64,000 nt of DNA from Galaxea fascicularis (taxonomy: Eukaryota; Cnidaria; Anthozoa; Scleractinia; Euphylliidae): the NCBI GenBank assembly GCA_948470475.1, contig OX419341.1, forward strand, positions 24,946,778 through 25,010,777, read 5' to 3'. The notes beneath the pieces were generated by a model. The model ran no database searches, was not told where the DNA came from, and saw nothing but the letters and a program-made list of their open reading frames with translations. Below, piece after piece: positions 47,034-58,699 of this stretch. The stretch's first letter is position 1, and each line of letters begins with the position of its first letter. A program made the translations under genes and the position numbers.

Positions 47034-48904
47034 ATTGACGAGGATGGTGTGAAACACTAAATGAACGCTCAGCCTATTGAATGGGTTCTAATTTGAAATT
47101 GCTGGTCTAATGCACTGTTTAGGTAGAGTATTTATCACACAGTCTTTGGCAGGTGCTTTGTATTATGAATTTGAACCGTTTTGAGAAATATTGGAAGGCT
47201 AAGCATTGCGTGTTACGGAGAAATGTCGTGAAATATTGAAACATAAGATGATGTCGAACCATCTCAAAACAAATTACACAAACAAACAACAAACAAGGAA
47301 AAATCACCTTTTTAAAATACTAAAACGCAGTATGTATTGTTTCCGTGTTGTCCAGTGCTTAAAAACCTGTGACCACTTGAATTCCACACCCGTTTTATGT
47401 GTTATTTCTTCAACGGCGCGATGCTTAATCTCATAAACCTTTCTGGTTCAACTGCGTGGAAATCAATATTTTGTCTAAAAGATCAGCTGAGTCTGCGATC
47501 GACTTGTCTTAAGCCTGATGTTCATAGAAACAGTGTTTTTCAATATTGAGTAAAAGAATCTATAAACTTAATTTGATGTGACGCTGAATCGGTACATTTT
47601 TCTTTTCTTTTTAATGAAGAAGGGTAGAGGATAATGTGAGAAACATGGTTTGCGTTTTATGGCGAAGGATATAAGCGCTTAAGTTTCGGTCTCAGTAATG
47701 TAGGCCATCTGCTGAAAAACGAAATCAGTGCGCTTCGAATATTAAGATTGCATTTTTTTCTCGTGTAGCTCTTTACAAGAGTTTGAAAATGTACAGGACT
47801 CAACCTGTTTGATATGATTGCAAATTTTATGACTGAAATTAATAATCAATTTGTAATGTATGTCCTTTTACTGACGGCAGACGATGGCTGTTCTGTACTG
47901 ATTCTTATGAAATGTTACTGGTGGAAGTAAAGTTCACGTGACATTTTTAAAGATGTTTTTCGACTGTTTTTTCGAATCCTTCCTTCAACTTGAGTGCGGC
48001 AACGAGTTTAGGCACTATCAATGCCACTTCCCAAACTCAACTAGGTGCATCCCCATAACTCTGGCTTGTTGGTGTTGTCCGACAGCAGGTACGGAAACTG
48101 CAGAACACAAGAGGTTAGCTAAAGCACGCATAGTCGATTTCGCACTCAATCCCCTACTTAAGCTAAGGGCCTCTTTAATGGTAGCATCACCGCTTGATTC
48201 CTAAATGCCAAGCCGGGTTGCTCTTAATCTCTGGCTTCATGACCTCGAAGCAAATATTTACCCATCCGGTCCGACGAAACTCCGTCAATATGTATCTTAC
48301 CTTTTTTGGTTGAACATTTAAGGCCGCGTTGGATGTCGGATCGAAAGTCGAGAGTTTTACCAGCGATAAAGGCACCGGCAACGAAAACGTCATTTCAAAA
48401 TGTAACTTCTCGTTTCTGTATCTCTTTCGCGATTGTTGAAATTTGTTGAAATTGGAAAATACTGACGAACTGTCGAGGAACTAAATTATTATGAACGGCG
48501 TTTAAGTAGGTAAGAAAGAAAGAAAACTTTGCCGCCATGCCCTCACGTTCTCGAGGAAACATAAAATTCGGTCATTTTTGACGTTGTTTTGCAGAGGGCG
48601 GCAAAGAAAAGTTCCAAAATATAAATGCATGTGCAGAGGATTGTTTTTGATCATTAAACCTATTGTTTTGTCGCGTTGATAGAATAGGCGCTTACACGTA
48701 AAATACACGTATCATATTGAATATCCGGTATCACTTATTAGATCTATCTTGTTTTAGTCTACAGTCTCCTACCTCCTTTCTTCTCAGGAAATTTCTTAGT
48801 CCTAAACGCACTCGTTTCTTAAGGTCGCCTTTTTGAGTACGCGACCGCACGGTATCTTCCCGTCACTCATGCGATTGTATATTTGTTATAAATAGAGTAA
48901 GGCG
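47034..48904. other. 3' flank of the kinase gene and intergenic DNA
   Basis: It contains the kinase 3' untranslated region, but no strong AATAAA signal close to the stop could be pinned down. The frame at 47938-48204 has no recognisable domain. No repeat identified. Confidence 0.4.
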
Positions 48905-49125
48905 GGAGCCCTGAGTAAGGCTTGAGGGATGTGCCTTGGAGTGAAAAGAATGCCTCACAAATTAATGTGTCTTGGTAAGCTGAAAGCCACTCATTGGGCA
49001 CTATGGCCACGTGGTAGCGGGCATTACCCCTTAAATCTACCAAATAAAGTTTGAGCCAGAGCGTTAGCAGCGCACGGAATGGACAGCTGTTTTAGCCGTG
49101 TTAAGCCTCATCAGCATGGATAAAG
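48905..49125 (-). repeat. Repeat unit carrying a decayed hammerhead ribozyme, minus copy
   Basis: Read on the minus strand: a hammerhead-like core, GTGCGCTGCTAACGCTCTGG, then CTACCACGTGGCCATAGTGC, CCAATGAGTGGCTTTCAG, ATTTGTGAGGCATTCTT and CACTCCAAGGCACA. The same blocks in the same order occur on the plus strand at 49508-49735, so this is an inverted copy about 500 bp away. Confidence 0.7.
49074..49121 (-). ncRNA. Decayed type-I hammerhead ribozyme
   Basis: On the minus strand: CTGATGA (49114 to 49108), a stem-II region GGCTTAACACGGCT, then AAAA where GAAA is required. Next come the self-complementary ACAGCTGT (stem III) and GTC as the cleavage triplet. Stem I keeps three pairs (ATG/CAT). 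The G12 equivalent is A, so cleavage is not expected. The plus copy at 49772 supports that both descend from a working hammerhead. Confidence 0.6.
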
Positions 49126-49507
49126 GGGTAGTTTGTAAAAACTGTGGTGCTGCGTCGGTGGGGAAGTAATCCACAATAATTTAGTTATTGAATTTCGCGT
49201 TTTTGATTAAGAATGATACTTTTGACTGCGTGATTATGAGGATGGAAAGTGAGAAGTGAGGGTGAATGGAATTCTGTCATTCTTATCCTTTTGTGACGTT
49301 TGCAGTCGCGATGATGGCCCGCTTTGACCACAGAGACAGGATAGCCACATCTCCTTTGATTTGCTGGAAAAATCAGTCATCACTACATAGACATCGAAGT
49401 CTAAGAAATTGAGAATAAGGAATGGAGTTGTTGACATGTGATGGATGTGACGATAAATACAACAAATAACTGTGAGCATGGCATAGCTAAAGGTGCAGTA
49501 GGCTCCA

Positions 49508-49735
49508 CCTTAGTGCCCAATGACTGGCTTCAACATCAATTTGTGAGGTTTTCTTGTCACTCCAAGCCATATACCACCAGTCTTACACTTTCATTGCTTG
49601 CACTAGTTACGTACCACCTGGCCTTAGTGCCCAATGTGTGGCTTTCAGTTTACCTAGACACATAAATTTGTGAGATATTCTTGTCACCACTCCAAGCCAC
49701 ATTCCGTGCCACAAGCCTTCTTTCATTGCTTGTTT
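49508..49735 (+). repeat. Tandem pair of about 113 bp, same family as 48905
   Basis: Two direct copies start at 49508 and 49621 with CCTTAGTGCCCAATG. Both contain TGGCTT(T)CA, AATTTGTGAG, TTCTTGTCAC and TCCAAGCCA, and end with TTTCATTGCTTG. The order is collinear with the minus copy. A hammerhead-like core follows the second unit, as expected for a retrozyme-type tandem in which one unit has lost its ribozyme. Confidence 0.7.
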
Positions 49736-49771
49736 TATTCACGTGGGACCTTGAGCATGGGCAGTAGCTAT

Positions 49772-49818
49772 GCCATTCTGATGAGGCTTCTAACAAGGCC
49801 CAAACAGCTGCCTATGGC
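49772..49818 (+). ncRNA. Decayed type-I hammerhead ribozyme
   Basis: CTGATGA at 49778-49784. Stem II is GGCTT/AGGCC (49785-49789 with 49796-49800) around CTAACA. CAAA stands where GAAA is required, followed by CAGCTG as a short stem III. GCC replaces the GTC cleavage triplet. Stem I is GCCAT(T)/(T)ATGGC (49772-49777 with 49813-49818), five pairs with one mismatch next to the core. Architecture is intact, but two core positions are mutated, so it should be inactive. Confidence 0.65.
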
Positions 49819-49829
49819 CTTTCGTATAT

Positions 49830-51850
49830 TGTTAGCCCACGAAGTATCCGCCTTGCTGCGTGGTGACTACATTGCGTCTGTTTCAGAGGTTTCGTAAGGT
49901 ATATACAATCCACCAAAACATTAAACCTCCAGCTGTTGATGTTTTGAAACAAAGATTCCATCACCCCTACAACGTTCAACAACTGTTTAATTTCCGTCTC
50001 TTTTCCATATAACAGATAATTATTATCCTTCGACATAAACGAATAGATATGACTAAATGAATGAATGAATGAATGAGCAGATCATATTCACAATAAATAG
50101 TTCTCACATAAATTCAACAAAGCCACACGATTTTAATGAGCAAATTGTAGTATTTACTCAACAAGAAACAAAGTGCCCAGTTGGTACACGGAAAAGTACT
50201 CCAGAGTCTGCCTGAAGCGTACGCGTCTTATCCAAATACTTATAATTATCACTATACAGACTGGCAGATGATCTAAAGTATCTACAAAAAGATTATTTTA
50301 ACCTTCCTGTACCTAAGAAAACCACTTGTAGACTGTGTTGGTTACACGTAGTTCTTTCAATGTTTTCTGATCTTTGAGCCTCTCAGTCGAGCGCTTTCAC
50401 TGATCGAGTGTCGTAAAATGAAAACCAAGTAAACAACCTGGCCAATCAGCGCAATGCACCAATCAGAATTCAAATCAATCACATGCAAAAATCGCAAAAC
50501 GTTGCCAAGAGCGGGGAAACTCGCGAGTGGTGTTGGATTTGCTTCTCGTTGGTTTGCCGGGAAAGTGGCGCTAGTCTTGCCAACCAGACCGCGTGCACGT
50601 GGCGATTGGGATTGGTTATCTGTTGAGTTACGAGTTGAATTGAGTTTGAGTTATTGTTTTTTGCCCTTTTTGCACTTAAAGCAAATATTGAGAATGAGTC
50701 GCTGGTCATGAAGAAAAAAAGTATCATTTCATTCACGCTCAAAGTTTCAAGATATCAAAGGCTCACATAAGCGAATCAAAACGCCAAAACACTTTTCTTA
50801 CTGAACTTTGCTTGCAAAGAAATTTCTCCTCAGTAAGTGACGCATCATAAGCACTTCTATACGGAAATTTACCGTTAACCACGGAGTATTTTACTATATT
50901 TTCCCGTTTCAATCGTCTCTACACGCCTTGTAGAATCGCATTTATAACATTTTGGATTTACCGTGACGCCACAAATTTAGTCCTAGGGTTACATTAGCCC
51001 TTGCATCCTTTATCGAAGTTTGTTGCCCATGTAGAGATGTTTTCCATGACCCCGCTCAATGTATTGGTTATGTTTCAGCGCGAACCGAAAATATCCAGGA
51101 TATTATTACTGGCTACGCTTGCAAGTCTTCGTGTGTGGTGTTAGGCAAGCGAAATTTGAAGAGTCATAAGTCACAATAATTGGGTGGATTTAAGGTGTTA
51201 TAGGAGCAATGTCATGCTACTTCGGCCCGCTGCAAGATGCTAAAAAATGTCATTAAATCAGGAAAAACCTAAAAATTACGAAGCAGTTTAGTTACTTAGG
51301 ACTGTGGGAGTGTTACCGCACTGACTTGGACTAAACCCTGTCTTCTTCTATAAGGGATGGATGGAAATGGTTGCATTTTGAAAACATTTAGTCTAAATTT
51401 TTCAATTCTGGCGCGCCATCCTGAAGCCACGGCCAAAAATGTACTATGAATGACTTTTCGTGCAAAAATCCGATTGATCTGTTTCTCCTACATGCATTTA
51501 AAGGAATGTTTTGGCATGAGTAAAGGTCACTAAATAGCATTTCGTCCGTGAAGTTTAGGCCGGAAAACAGCAAAACCGTCGGCCCAAAAACGCGAACGAG
51601 AATTACTTTCGACACTCACATGAAACTCTCACTGTTCTCAAAATGCCTGTCAGATACAATCACCTAAAAGGAAAGATTAATGTAAATATGTCTTCTTTGT
51701 AAAAGCCCGTCATAGTTTCTTAAGAGCTCTTGAGTTTCTTCATGAGTCCACCTCCTGAGTGTTTTATACGTCAGAGCGCTCGTAGCAATGGAAATCAGTC
51801 TGAACAACGCCGTTCACTGTTTTTGTTCACGGAACGCCCGGGAATAACAT
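49830..51850. other. Intergenic DNA, mostly unremarkable
   Basis: Contains a short (GAAT) run at about 50057-50078. At 50430-50630 there is a segment with several CCAAT or inverted CCAAT words, which could be promoter-like or part of a dispersed repeat. No gene can be supported. Confidence 0.4.
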
Positions 51851-51859
51851 CTCAACAAG

Positions 51860-52060
51860 GTTGTGGTTTTCTTTATCTTGGTTTTAGCCACCACTGTTGT
51901 ATTCTTAGCAGGAATGTTAGCTATTTTCGCATTTTCTTGTTCGGTTGGGGCCCCTGACGAGGTCCCCGTTTTGAAGCCTAATCTCGAAAGTCTAAAAGAG
52001 AAAGGTTTGTTAAATTCTCTCCTTTTAAAAGTCATTTCCAATGAAACCATAACAAAATTG
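51860..52060 (+). CDS. Possible exon of a single-pass membrane protein
   Basis: The open reading HLNKVVVFF is followed by a strong hydrophobic segment (about 20 residues, ILVLATTVVFLAGMLAIFAF) and a polar stretch with KPNLESLKEKGLLNSLLLK and an NET glycosylation site. A good donor (GTACGT) lies at about 52059. It has no in-frame ATG of its own, so it would need an upstream exon. I do not recognise the family. Low confidence; it may be chance. Confidence 0.2.
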
Positions 52061-52695
52061 TACGTCCTATCGATAACATTAGCACCACACTGAGGGTGCC
52101 AATTTTGAAACTGTTAATTGTTATCCGGTTCTAGCCATAAGAGAGGAAAATGTCGTCGCGAACGACATGCAGCTTTCCAGCGAAACGGACTACACTGAAT
52201 TTTATCATTGAATTATACTGAAAGCAACGACATGGAGTTTAGTTGGTATTCACTTAAAATAAAGTGAATTTACTGTTCTGCTTATATTTTTGTTTAGAAA
52301 AGTTCAACTGGAAACCTGTAGTTAATAGATAAAAACGGCCAAGTGAAAATTTACACTTGTGCATGTGAAGAAAGCAGCGTTTACTTAATTTAATTGCAAG
52401 TTCTGCTTTGTCAGTTGTATGAGAAGCAAACTTGCCTATTGTTGGCACCAAGAAGCTACAGTGAAGAAAAGGCGAATGACACGCGCAAATTCAGAGAGGT
52501 ATCAACGTAAACTTGTAAACCTAAGAATGCAAAACAAATGCTTCGTTTTTCTTTAAAAAATGTATTAACAGTTGAGATATTAACCATCAAAAACAAGAAG
52601 CTTAAAGACCTCTTGCACGGACTCGAATACCCGGCTAGGGCTGTTTTGCATGACCCTTTTGATGCCCCGCCAATTTCAGTAAAACTTGCTTTGAT

Positions 52696-53754
52696 TTATA
52701 GTGCACTTTCTTTGTTGATTATTTCCCGTTGGTCACTATTCTGGACACTCATGTTCAGTCTGGTGTTCTGTGTTGATCTACGAGAAGAGAAGACCCTTGA
52801 CTTTAATCTGCCCGCAAAATTGCGCACTCTACAAGGAAAGCGCTTGCGATAATCGGTACTTATAGAAAACAGAATCATGGGATTTATAACATGCCGGACA
52901 TAAAACAAAGCCATCACTACAACGGAAGCTCGATCGAAAGCGGTACTTTTGATGAAATCAAGGGGCGCGAATTCATAAAGCAGCATCATTACCATACGAG
53001 GTATAGTGCAAACGTGGAAAAACACGATCAGAATGACTGTTACACGGACTAGCCGTCGTTTCTTGACCTTCCTCTTGCGAGAGCTTCTCGAGTTACTTAA
53101 CGACCTTTCCAAATCATCCTTTTGAGTGAGTCGGTGTAGCAGGCGAGAATATGCCATTGTTTGTATGGTTAGAGGTATCACGAGAAAAGCTACTACCAAG
53201 TACACTTCGTATATCTGTCGTGAAAGGTCTGACGCAAAGCGAGCCGTGCACCAAAACGTTCCTCCAATTTTGATCAAATTTAAGTGCAATGCAATGGGTA
53301 ATCCTGCACTGAGGTAAGCAACTATCCAAACGACAACTACAGTGATTGATATCCTCCGCAAAGTCAGTTTGGCCTTAAAAGGTGTTACAACAGCCCTGTA
53401 CCTTTCCCAAGCAATCAACGAGTACGTCGCTATCGAGACTACACCAAAAACGTCCTGTATAGGGGCTACTATGCGGCAAGCTGGTTCCCCGAACACCCAT
53501 CCGTGGTAAACTTCTATGATCCTTAATGGGGCGGCAATGAAAACCGAACCAAGGTCAGCTATAGCATTGTTGACGATGAGATAGTTACAAGGTGTCCTCA
53601 TCTCTCTCCACCGAAGCACAGTGTAAACAAGAAGTGTGTTTCCGACAGATCCAAAGACTATAATCACGGAAAATAAAGGCGGAGCGAGCATCGCATAGTC
53701 TGATCTCGCATTGGTGTCGCTCAGATTTGTGTTGGTGAGATTCTGGACCCCCAT
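52696..53754 (-). CDS. Rhodopsin-class (class A) G-protein-coupled receptor, orphan
   Basis: Intronless receptor of 352 residues with two N-terminal glycosylation sites (NLT 5-7, NLS 10-12). TM1 is about 23-46 (GN 38-39) and TM2 58-79 with D67. C93 before TM3 should pair with C169 in loop 2. ERY lies at 117-119, TM4 136-157, TM5 183-206, TM6 235-260 with CTIP at 249-252, and TM7 275-299 ending NPMIL instead of NPxxY. The basic third loop contains SRSSRKRKVKKRR, a likely G-protein or kinase contact. The tail is Ser/Arg-rich and ends SAL, a class-I PDZ-ligand pattern. It shares all motif variants with the receptors at 7949 and 14305 but is the most diverged. Ligand unknown. Confidence 0.93.
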   Translation of the reverse strand: MGVQNLTNTNLSDTNARSDYAMLAPPLFSVIIVFGSVGNTLLVYTVLRWREMRTPCNYLIVNNAIADLGSVFIAAPLRIIEVYHGWVFGEPACRIVAPIQDVFGVVSIATYSLIAWERYRAVVTPFKAKLTLRRISITVVVVWIVAYLSAGLPIALHLNLIKIGGTFWCTARFASDLSRQIYEVYLVVAFLVIPLTIQTMAYSRLLHRLTQKDDLERSLSNSRSSRKRKVKKRRLVRVTVILIVFFHVCTIPRMVMMLLYEFAPLDFIKSTAFDRASVVVMALFYVRHVINPMILFSISTDYRKRFPCRVRNFAGRLKSRVFSSRRSTQNTRLNMSVQNSDQREIINKESAL

Positions 53755-55378
53755 TTTACTACGTAATCACTTCCCGGCAACGTATAAACGGCTTTTCATT
53801 CAATGGTCCTAGTACCTGTCGATTTAACCGATTCTTCCTTGGAAACAGTCTTATTGCTTGTTGTCACTGAGACTTGTTGGCGGCCGCTCACCTGTATGTA
53901 ACCACCTGCTTTTCAATGAGCAATGGGTATCCGGTTGTAGACACATGTAAAAATGCCTGTTGAGAAAACAGATAAAGCAATCAGGTGACCAAACCACAAA
54001 ATACATTTCTGGCGGTAACTTACGTGGATGTTTACTTCCGTCTAATTAGCATTTCTTTTGAGTCACGATTACATGACATTCCCCTGTTTTGAAATCAAGT
54101 GCAAAAACATAGCTTTTTGATAATCCATTTTATTGCGCCATTTGTAATTTGCTAGCCACAATAAGATGAAGAAGCAAGCCGTTTCAACTCTATTCTTTTA
54201 ATATGATAATTACATCAATTCGAGTGATTTATCTGTCAACAGAAAGAGGTTGTAGGACCAATACTTTGACAAACAATAAAAATGCATTTGACATTTTAAG
54301 ACCACACAGCTAATATAGGAGTCTTTTGTTACAAATTCCCAAGTTTCGTTTTGTTCAACAGACCATAAAGCAATAAATAAATAATGCTAAAATAAACACA
54401 AAGAAAAAAATTGTGTTAATGGGTTTTTGCCTAAACTTCCCGTGAATTGTTGCTGTAAGGAAACAGTTATACGTAAAAGAAATGTTCTAGAAAAAAAGAT
54501 ATTAAGAAATTTGAATATAATGTTATAGAAATTTTTATTACTGCTGTTTGCTTAAGGGATTTTGCAATTTTCCTGTTTTTCTCAGCATTGCATGTTTTTT
54601 TGCAAAGTCGTAAATCTAATGCTCAAAAACTTCGACCTTCATGACCCAGGGTAAACGAAACTAAAACGGCTCGTATAGTCACGAATTTTGTAACATCTAA
54701 ATGCATGCTAAGACCAAAAACGAAATCATGGGGATTGAACATCAGAGAGTTGTATCATTTCCAGTACCAAAAAATTATCTCTTGGTAACCGCATCATCAG
54801 ATTGTGTGCACGTAATAAAAACAAAATATTCAAATGCTTGTTTAGGGCTCGAAAGGCACTTCAATATTTTTTGTTTGAGCCTAGCCTTTTTGGGGGGAGC
54901 TAGTTAGCCCTCTATCGAAAGCAGAAAAATGAATTAGTTTTTGCGAAGTTCGTTCGCTCATTCGCTCATTGGCTAGCTCGTTCAAAAAGAATAGAAATTC
55001 GATATTTTTATCTGACGTTAATCGACCATCTGATCAGTTATAAATGCAGTTATCGGTGAAGGTTTAGGGCCTATTTTCAATTGATTTTTCGAATTAGCAT
55101 CTGTCCTACATACAGCGTGTACAAGCTGTACAAATACAACAGATTCATGGAACCTGAGGTTTACCTTGTTTGTCCCCTTCTATCTTGCATTTCCAAAGCC
55201 CTAATAATAAATGTTTTAAATCATGTTGCCTAAACAAGCGAGTTTCTTTAGAATTTAGAAAAGAGGTCTCTTACGAAATAGCTATTATGTATTCTTTCCT
55301 TTTCAAAGACCGCCTTCTCGCTCCTTTCTTTATGAAACCCATTGTCCGTCATTTATCTGTTTTTCAGCCATAAATGGA
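53755..55378. other. Intergenic DNA upstream of the third receptor
   Basis: No gene or repeat that I can support. Any promoter of the receptor would lie at the start of this interval; none is obvious by eye. Confidence 0.4.
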
Positions 55379-55474
55379 TAACCTGCGATCAGGCCCAATT
55401 ATGTCCGCGCTCGCTACCTAGTTCCTGCGGGAAAGGTTCACAATCGAAACGAAAATAGAGCCTGATCGCAGGTT
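55379..55474. mobile_element. 96-bp foldback element, TAACCTGC variant
   Basis: TAACCTGCGATCAGGC at the left and GCCTGATCGCAGGTT at the right. The flanks ATAAATGGA (55370-55378) and GTCAATGGA (55475-55483) agree at seven of nine positions, compatible with an aged 9-bp duplication. Probably another member of the TAVCCTGC family. Confidence 0.6.
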
Positions 55475-56326
55475 GTCAATGGAAACCTGGGAAACCTTGT
55501 ATTGATCTTTTTGCATTAATTAACCATATATACTAGTCATTCAATAAAGGTTGTGAGAAAATAAGGAAGTGATCAACAAGCAACAGAGGTCTCGATTGTC
55601 TAACAAGTTCTCCTCATCATTAACATAGAAAATATATGAAGAAATGTGGAGAATAATAGGATAATAGGATTTAAAGGGATAGATTTCACTCTCTTTTAGC
55701 TGGCGCTTCTGTAAAATCAGCTGAATTTCAGAAGATTTCCGCTGAAACAAAAGAATCTTACAACTCGTTCGGTAAGCCGAAATTAGAACGAATAACGTTT
55801 GATACGCTTCCCTGTCCCAGCTGCTTTCACGAATCCAGTAATTAGAAGCCAGTTCTGTGGCTCTTCTGACGGTTCAATTTGTCATATGAAAACGTGAACG
55901 TGTTCCACGTCTTTTCAACGGGTGCGCACCGCGCCGCCGCGTGTTCCAGATGGTCAGGTCGGAGAAGAAACGATTTCAGGAAAAAAAAAATTGGACTGAA
56001 AGAGTTACAAGGGCGTGGCAGTGACTGACAAGTGACAAATAGCCTAAAATTTAACTGAGAACTGACAGGGTTTTTACTCAGTGACAACTGACAAAAGATC
56101 TTATTGCCCTAAATATCCTTCAAAACCCGTTGTAAATAACAATGTTTTACTCTTTTCGTCAAACAAATGCACATCTTATATTAAATCTTAGCAGCAGGAC
56201 GCTTGATTGTCATATTTCGTTAATAATTTACTGTATTACCCATGTACATCAGTGTCACTTCACCTATGACCTCGAATTTACAAACTCATAATCACGCTGA
56301 GCAGTCCCGAGCACGCGCCAGCTTAC
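55475..56326. other. Intergenic DNA, nothing recognised
   Basis: No gene or repeat that I can support. Confidence 0.4.
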
Positions 56327-56648
56327 ATGATGGCTGCCAATGCATGCGTTATTAAAGCGATTGTAAGCTTTTACCGCGTTAATTCGGATACGGCATTCGA
56401 AAGACATAGAAGGCGTATTCCGATAAATGACTTAAATACAGTACATGCTCTCAAAAAGCACCTTATTCAATTTCTTGGTCTGAAGGAACTAACAATTAAA
56501 TACGGCCTTGGAGATTTCGATATAAAGCTTTATCGGATGGCACCGAAACTAGGCGGGAAAAGTGATAACTTCGCAATCACAACGGACGACCAGTGGAAGC
56601 TGGAGATTCCAAGTATGCTGGATGACTCAGGAAGCGAAATGAACAGTA
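56327..56648 (+). CDS. Probable first exon of an unknown gene (possible PB1/ubiquitin-like fold)
   Basis: About 107 residues from MMAANACVIKAIVSFYR. Features: a basic strand (RHRRRIPINDLNT), an amphipathic helix (VHALKKHLIQFLGL), then FDIKLYRMAPKLGGKSDNF and ITTDDQWKLEIPSMLDDSG. The strand-strand-helix-strand order with an acidic TTDDQW(K/E) segment is reminiscent of a PB1 or ubiquitin-like module; this is weak inference. The frame meets a GT donor (ACA|GTATGT, about 56649), so it probably continues in a downstream exon that I could not identify. Unusually good composition for this intergenic region. Confidence 0.45.
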
Positions 56649-56659
56649 TGTATTTTTAG

Positions 56660-57472
56660 TGCTTGTGTTTTTGTTTCATGTAGTGGTGTAAGTATAAGCA
56701 TGGAATTTAGTCCGGAAAACCTTTTGGGTACTGCTACACTTTCAGAATATTTTCGCTCTTGTTTTCACGTAATGCACTATGTAACATTAATTGTTCTTGA
56801 AGTTATTTATGTTATAATTACAGTAGCCTAATGTATGGCTACATGTTGTAGCTTTGCGGCAGCGGTGCGAACCACCGCGTGTGCGGCTTGCTTCTCAACA
56901 CCTTTCCTGGAGCGATCGTTACACGTCAGATTTTAATGATGTCGGTTGATCGTATGCAAATTCATGCATTAAAACACGCAGTACATTAGCTAAAAACAAA
57001 ACATTATAGAAACCAAACACTTCACTCCTTCAAATGAAATACGAATTATTCACTGATGATTGTATGCCGAGCAAGTCACTGGGCTTATTCCCTGCTAGCC
57101 TTTGTCTAGAGTTCGTCGAGATCACAAACAAAATAGAAACCGCGGGGAATTTCAAAGCGCGCGAACGTAACGGGGAGGCCGTGGGGATAGACAAATGTTT
57201 ACTTTTCTGCGCCCGCTTCGCGGCCACTGTCGCCCTCCGCGCTCGCTCTCGCGCGCTCGAAGAAAGGAACTCTTTGCAGATAATAACCGTTTGTGGACAG
57301 ACTAATTTCTTGCGATTTTGCTCACACAAAGTATTAAAACACATTAAAAGTTTTACTATACTCGTACAAATTACCGCTTAAAGTCCCAATTTCAGATGTT
57401 TTAATTTCATTCTGAGCTTTTTTCAAGACCTGGGCGGCCAATACGTACCCATTTGCGGCTTGATTTGTAAAA
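56660..57472. other. Intergenic or intronic DNA
   Basis: GC-richer stretch at 57130-57270 with GCGCGCTCG words. If the exon at 56327 is real, this could be its intron. No further exon was recognised. Confidence 0.35.
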
Positions 57473-57606
57473 GGCCGGTTTACACGGTACGATTTGTCGG
57501 GCCGATTTGTCGGCCGACAGTGTCGGGGCGAGAATCGTAGGTCTATTTTGACGCCCGATTCTCCGCCGATTCGTGAAAGTGAAAATCGTCCCGATTCCAA
57601 AAATCT
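57473..57606 (+). mobile_element. MITE left-end fragment with TGTCGG words
   Basis: It starts AGGCCGGTTTACACGGTACG, then ATTTGTCGG/GGCCGA/TGTCGGCC/CGACAG words and CGCCCGATTC. The matching right end is not visible. The terminus resembles those at 9642, 22869 and 60138. Confidence 0.5.
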
Positions 57607-58699
57607 GTTAAAGGTACGCTTATAGGAGATATGTTTCAACAGGTTTCACATGACAAGAGATATTTTGTTTGTTACTCTGTTCCCAACGCGCCTGTTTGGG
57701 CGAGAGCAATATTCCTTGATCACTTCATCCCAGCCAATCACAATTGAGCCATCGACAAACAACACCCAATCAAATCAAACGAACAAAAAAAGAAAGAACT
57801 CTTCCAATATTTGTTTGTCTTTCTCACGATATACTTCAAATATTTTGAAGGTGAATTTTGATGAGCGAAGGGTCTAAGGGCTAGAGAGGAATGTTATGCA
57901 ATTTTCGAATTAGTGACACAATTTACATTTTATGTGCCTTTTGAGCTAAATTTGGGATAAAAAAGAAAAACTAAATTACTTAATTAATTATTAACAGCCA
58001 GTTAACTGACAACTGACAAATGGCCAACATTTTAACTGACAACTGACATTTGTAATCCCCTATCCAGACCCTCTGGTTTCCGGTTTGCATATCGTACAAA
58101 GGGTCGCTTTGCTACTGTCTGAGTTAATCATTTCCCGTCATATGACAGTAGCGCTTACAAACATAGAATTAGAGAGAAAGACTGTGATTTCTTTAAAAGG
58201 ACTGGAGAAAGAGGTTACGTACTTTTCCATTATTTCTACGAGTGAATTAATAGCGTTGTGTATACCAATTGCAGCGAGAGTTTACATCATTTATTGGTCG
58301 GCGTTTTTACGGAATTATATTTTCATGTATATATTCAAAATAATTACCTTATGTGTTTCGAAAGAGAAGATTGGTTTGGTCTCTCACCAGTAATGGCTTT
58401 TTCGGTCGCTGCCTTTATATTTGAACCGCATCCTTTACACCCCGGGCAAACTCCCTCGCATTATTCAATTTCAATTTTAAATTGCTGAATTTCCCATCCT
58501 TTGGGCCAAAAATTGTGTTTGAACGCCCAATTAAGCAGACCAGGCGATCAAATGACCCAGCCCCGGGTTATTACTTCGCAAAAATGAGTGACGGAAAGAA
58601 AAAAATTCACCGTCTAACACCCGCTTTTTTCACAGGCAGGAAGAGCCGGAGACTCTCTTCCGGTTTAGGTGAATATACAGAAATGACAAAAACATGGAC
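57607..58699. other. Intergenic DNA, nothing recognised
   Basis: No gene or repeat that I can support. Confidence 0.35.

Noticed and set aside
52538..52852. Plus-strand frame opposite the end of the third receptor
   Set aside because: It is the complementary shadow of the receptor's C-terminal coding region.
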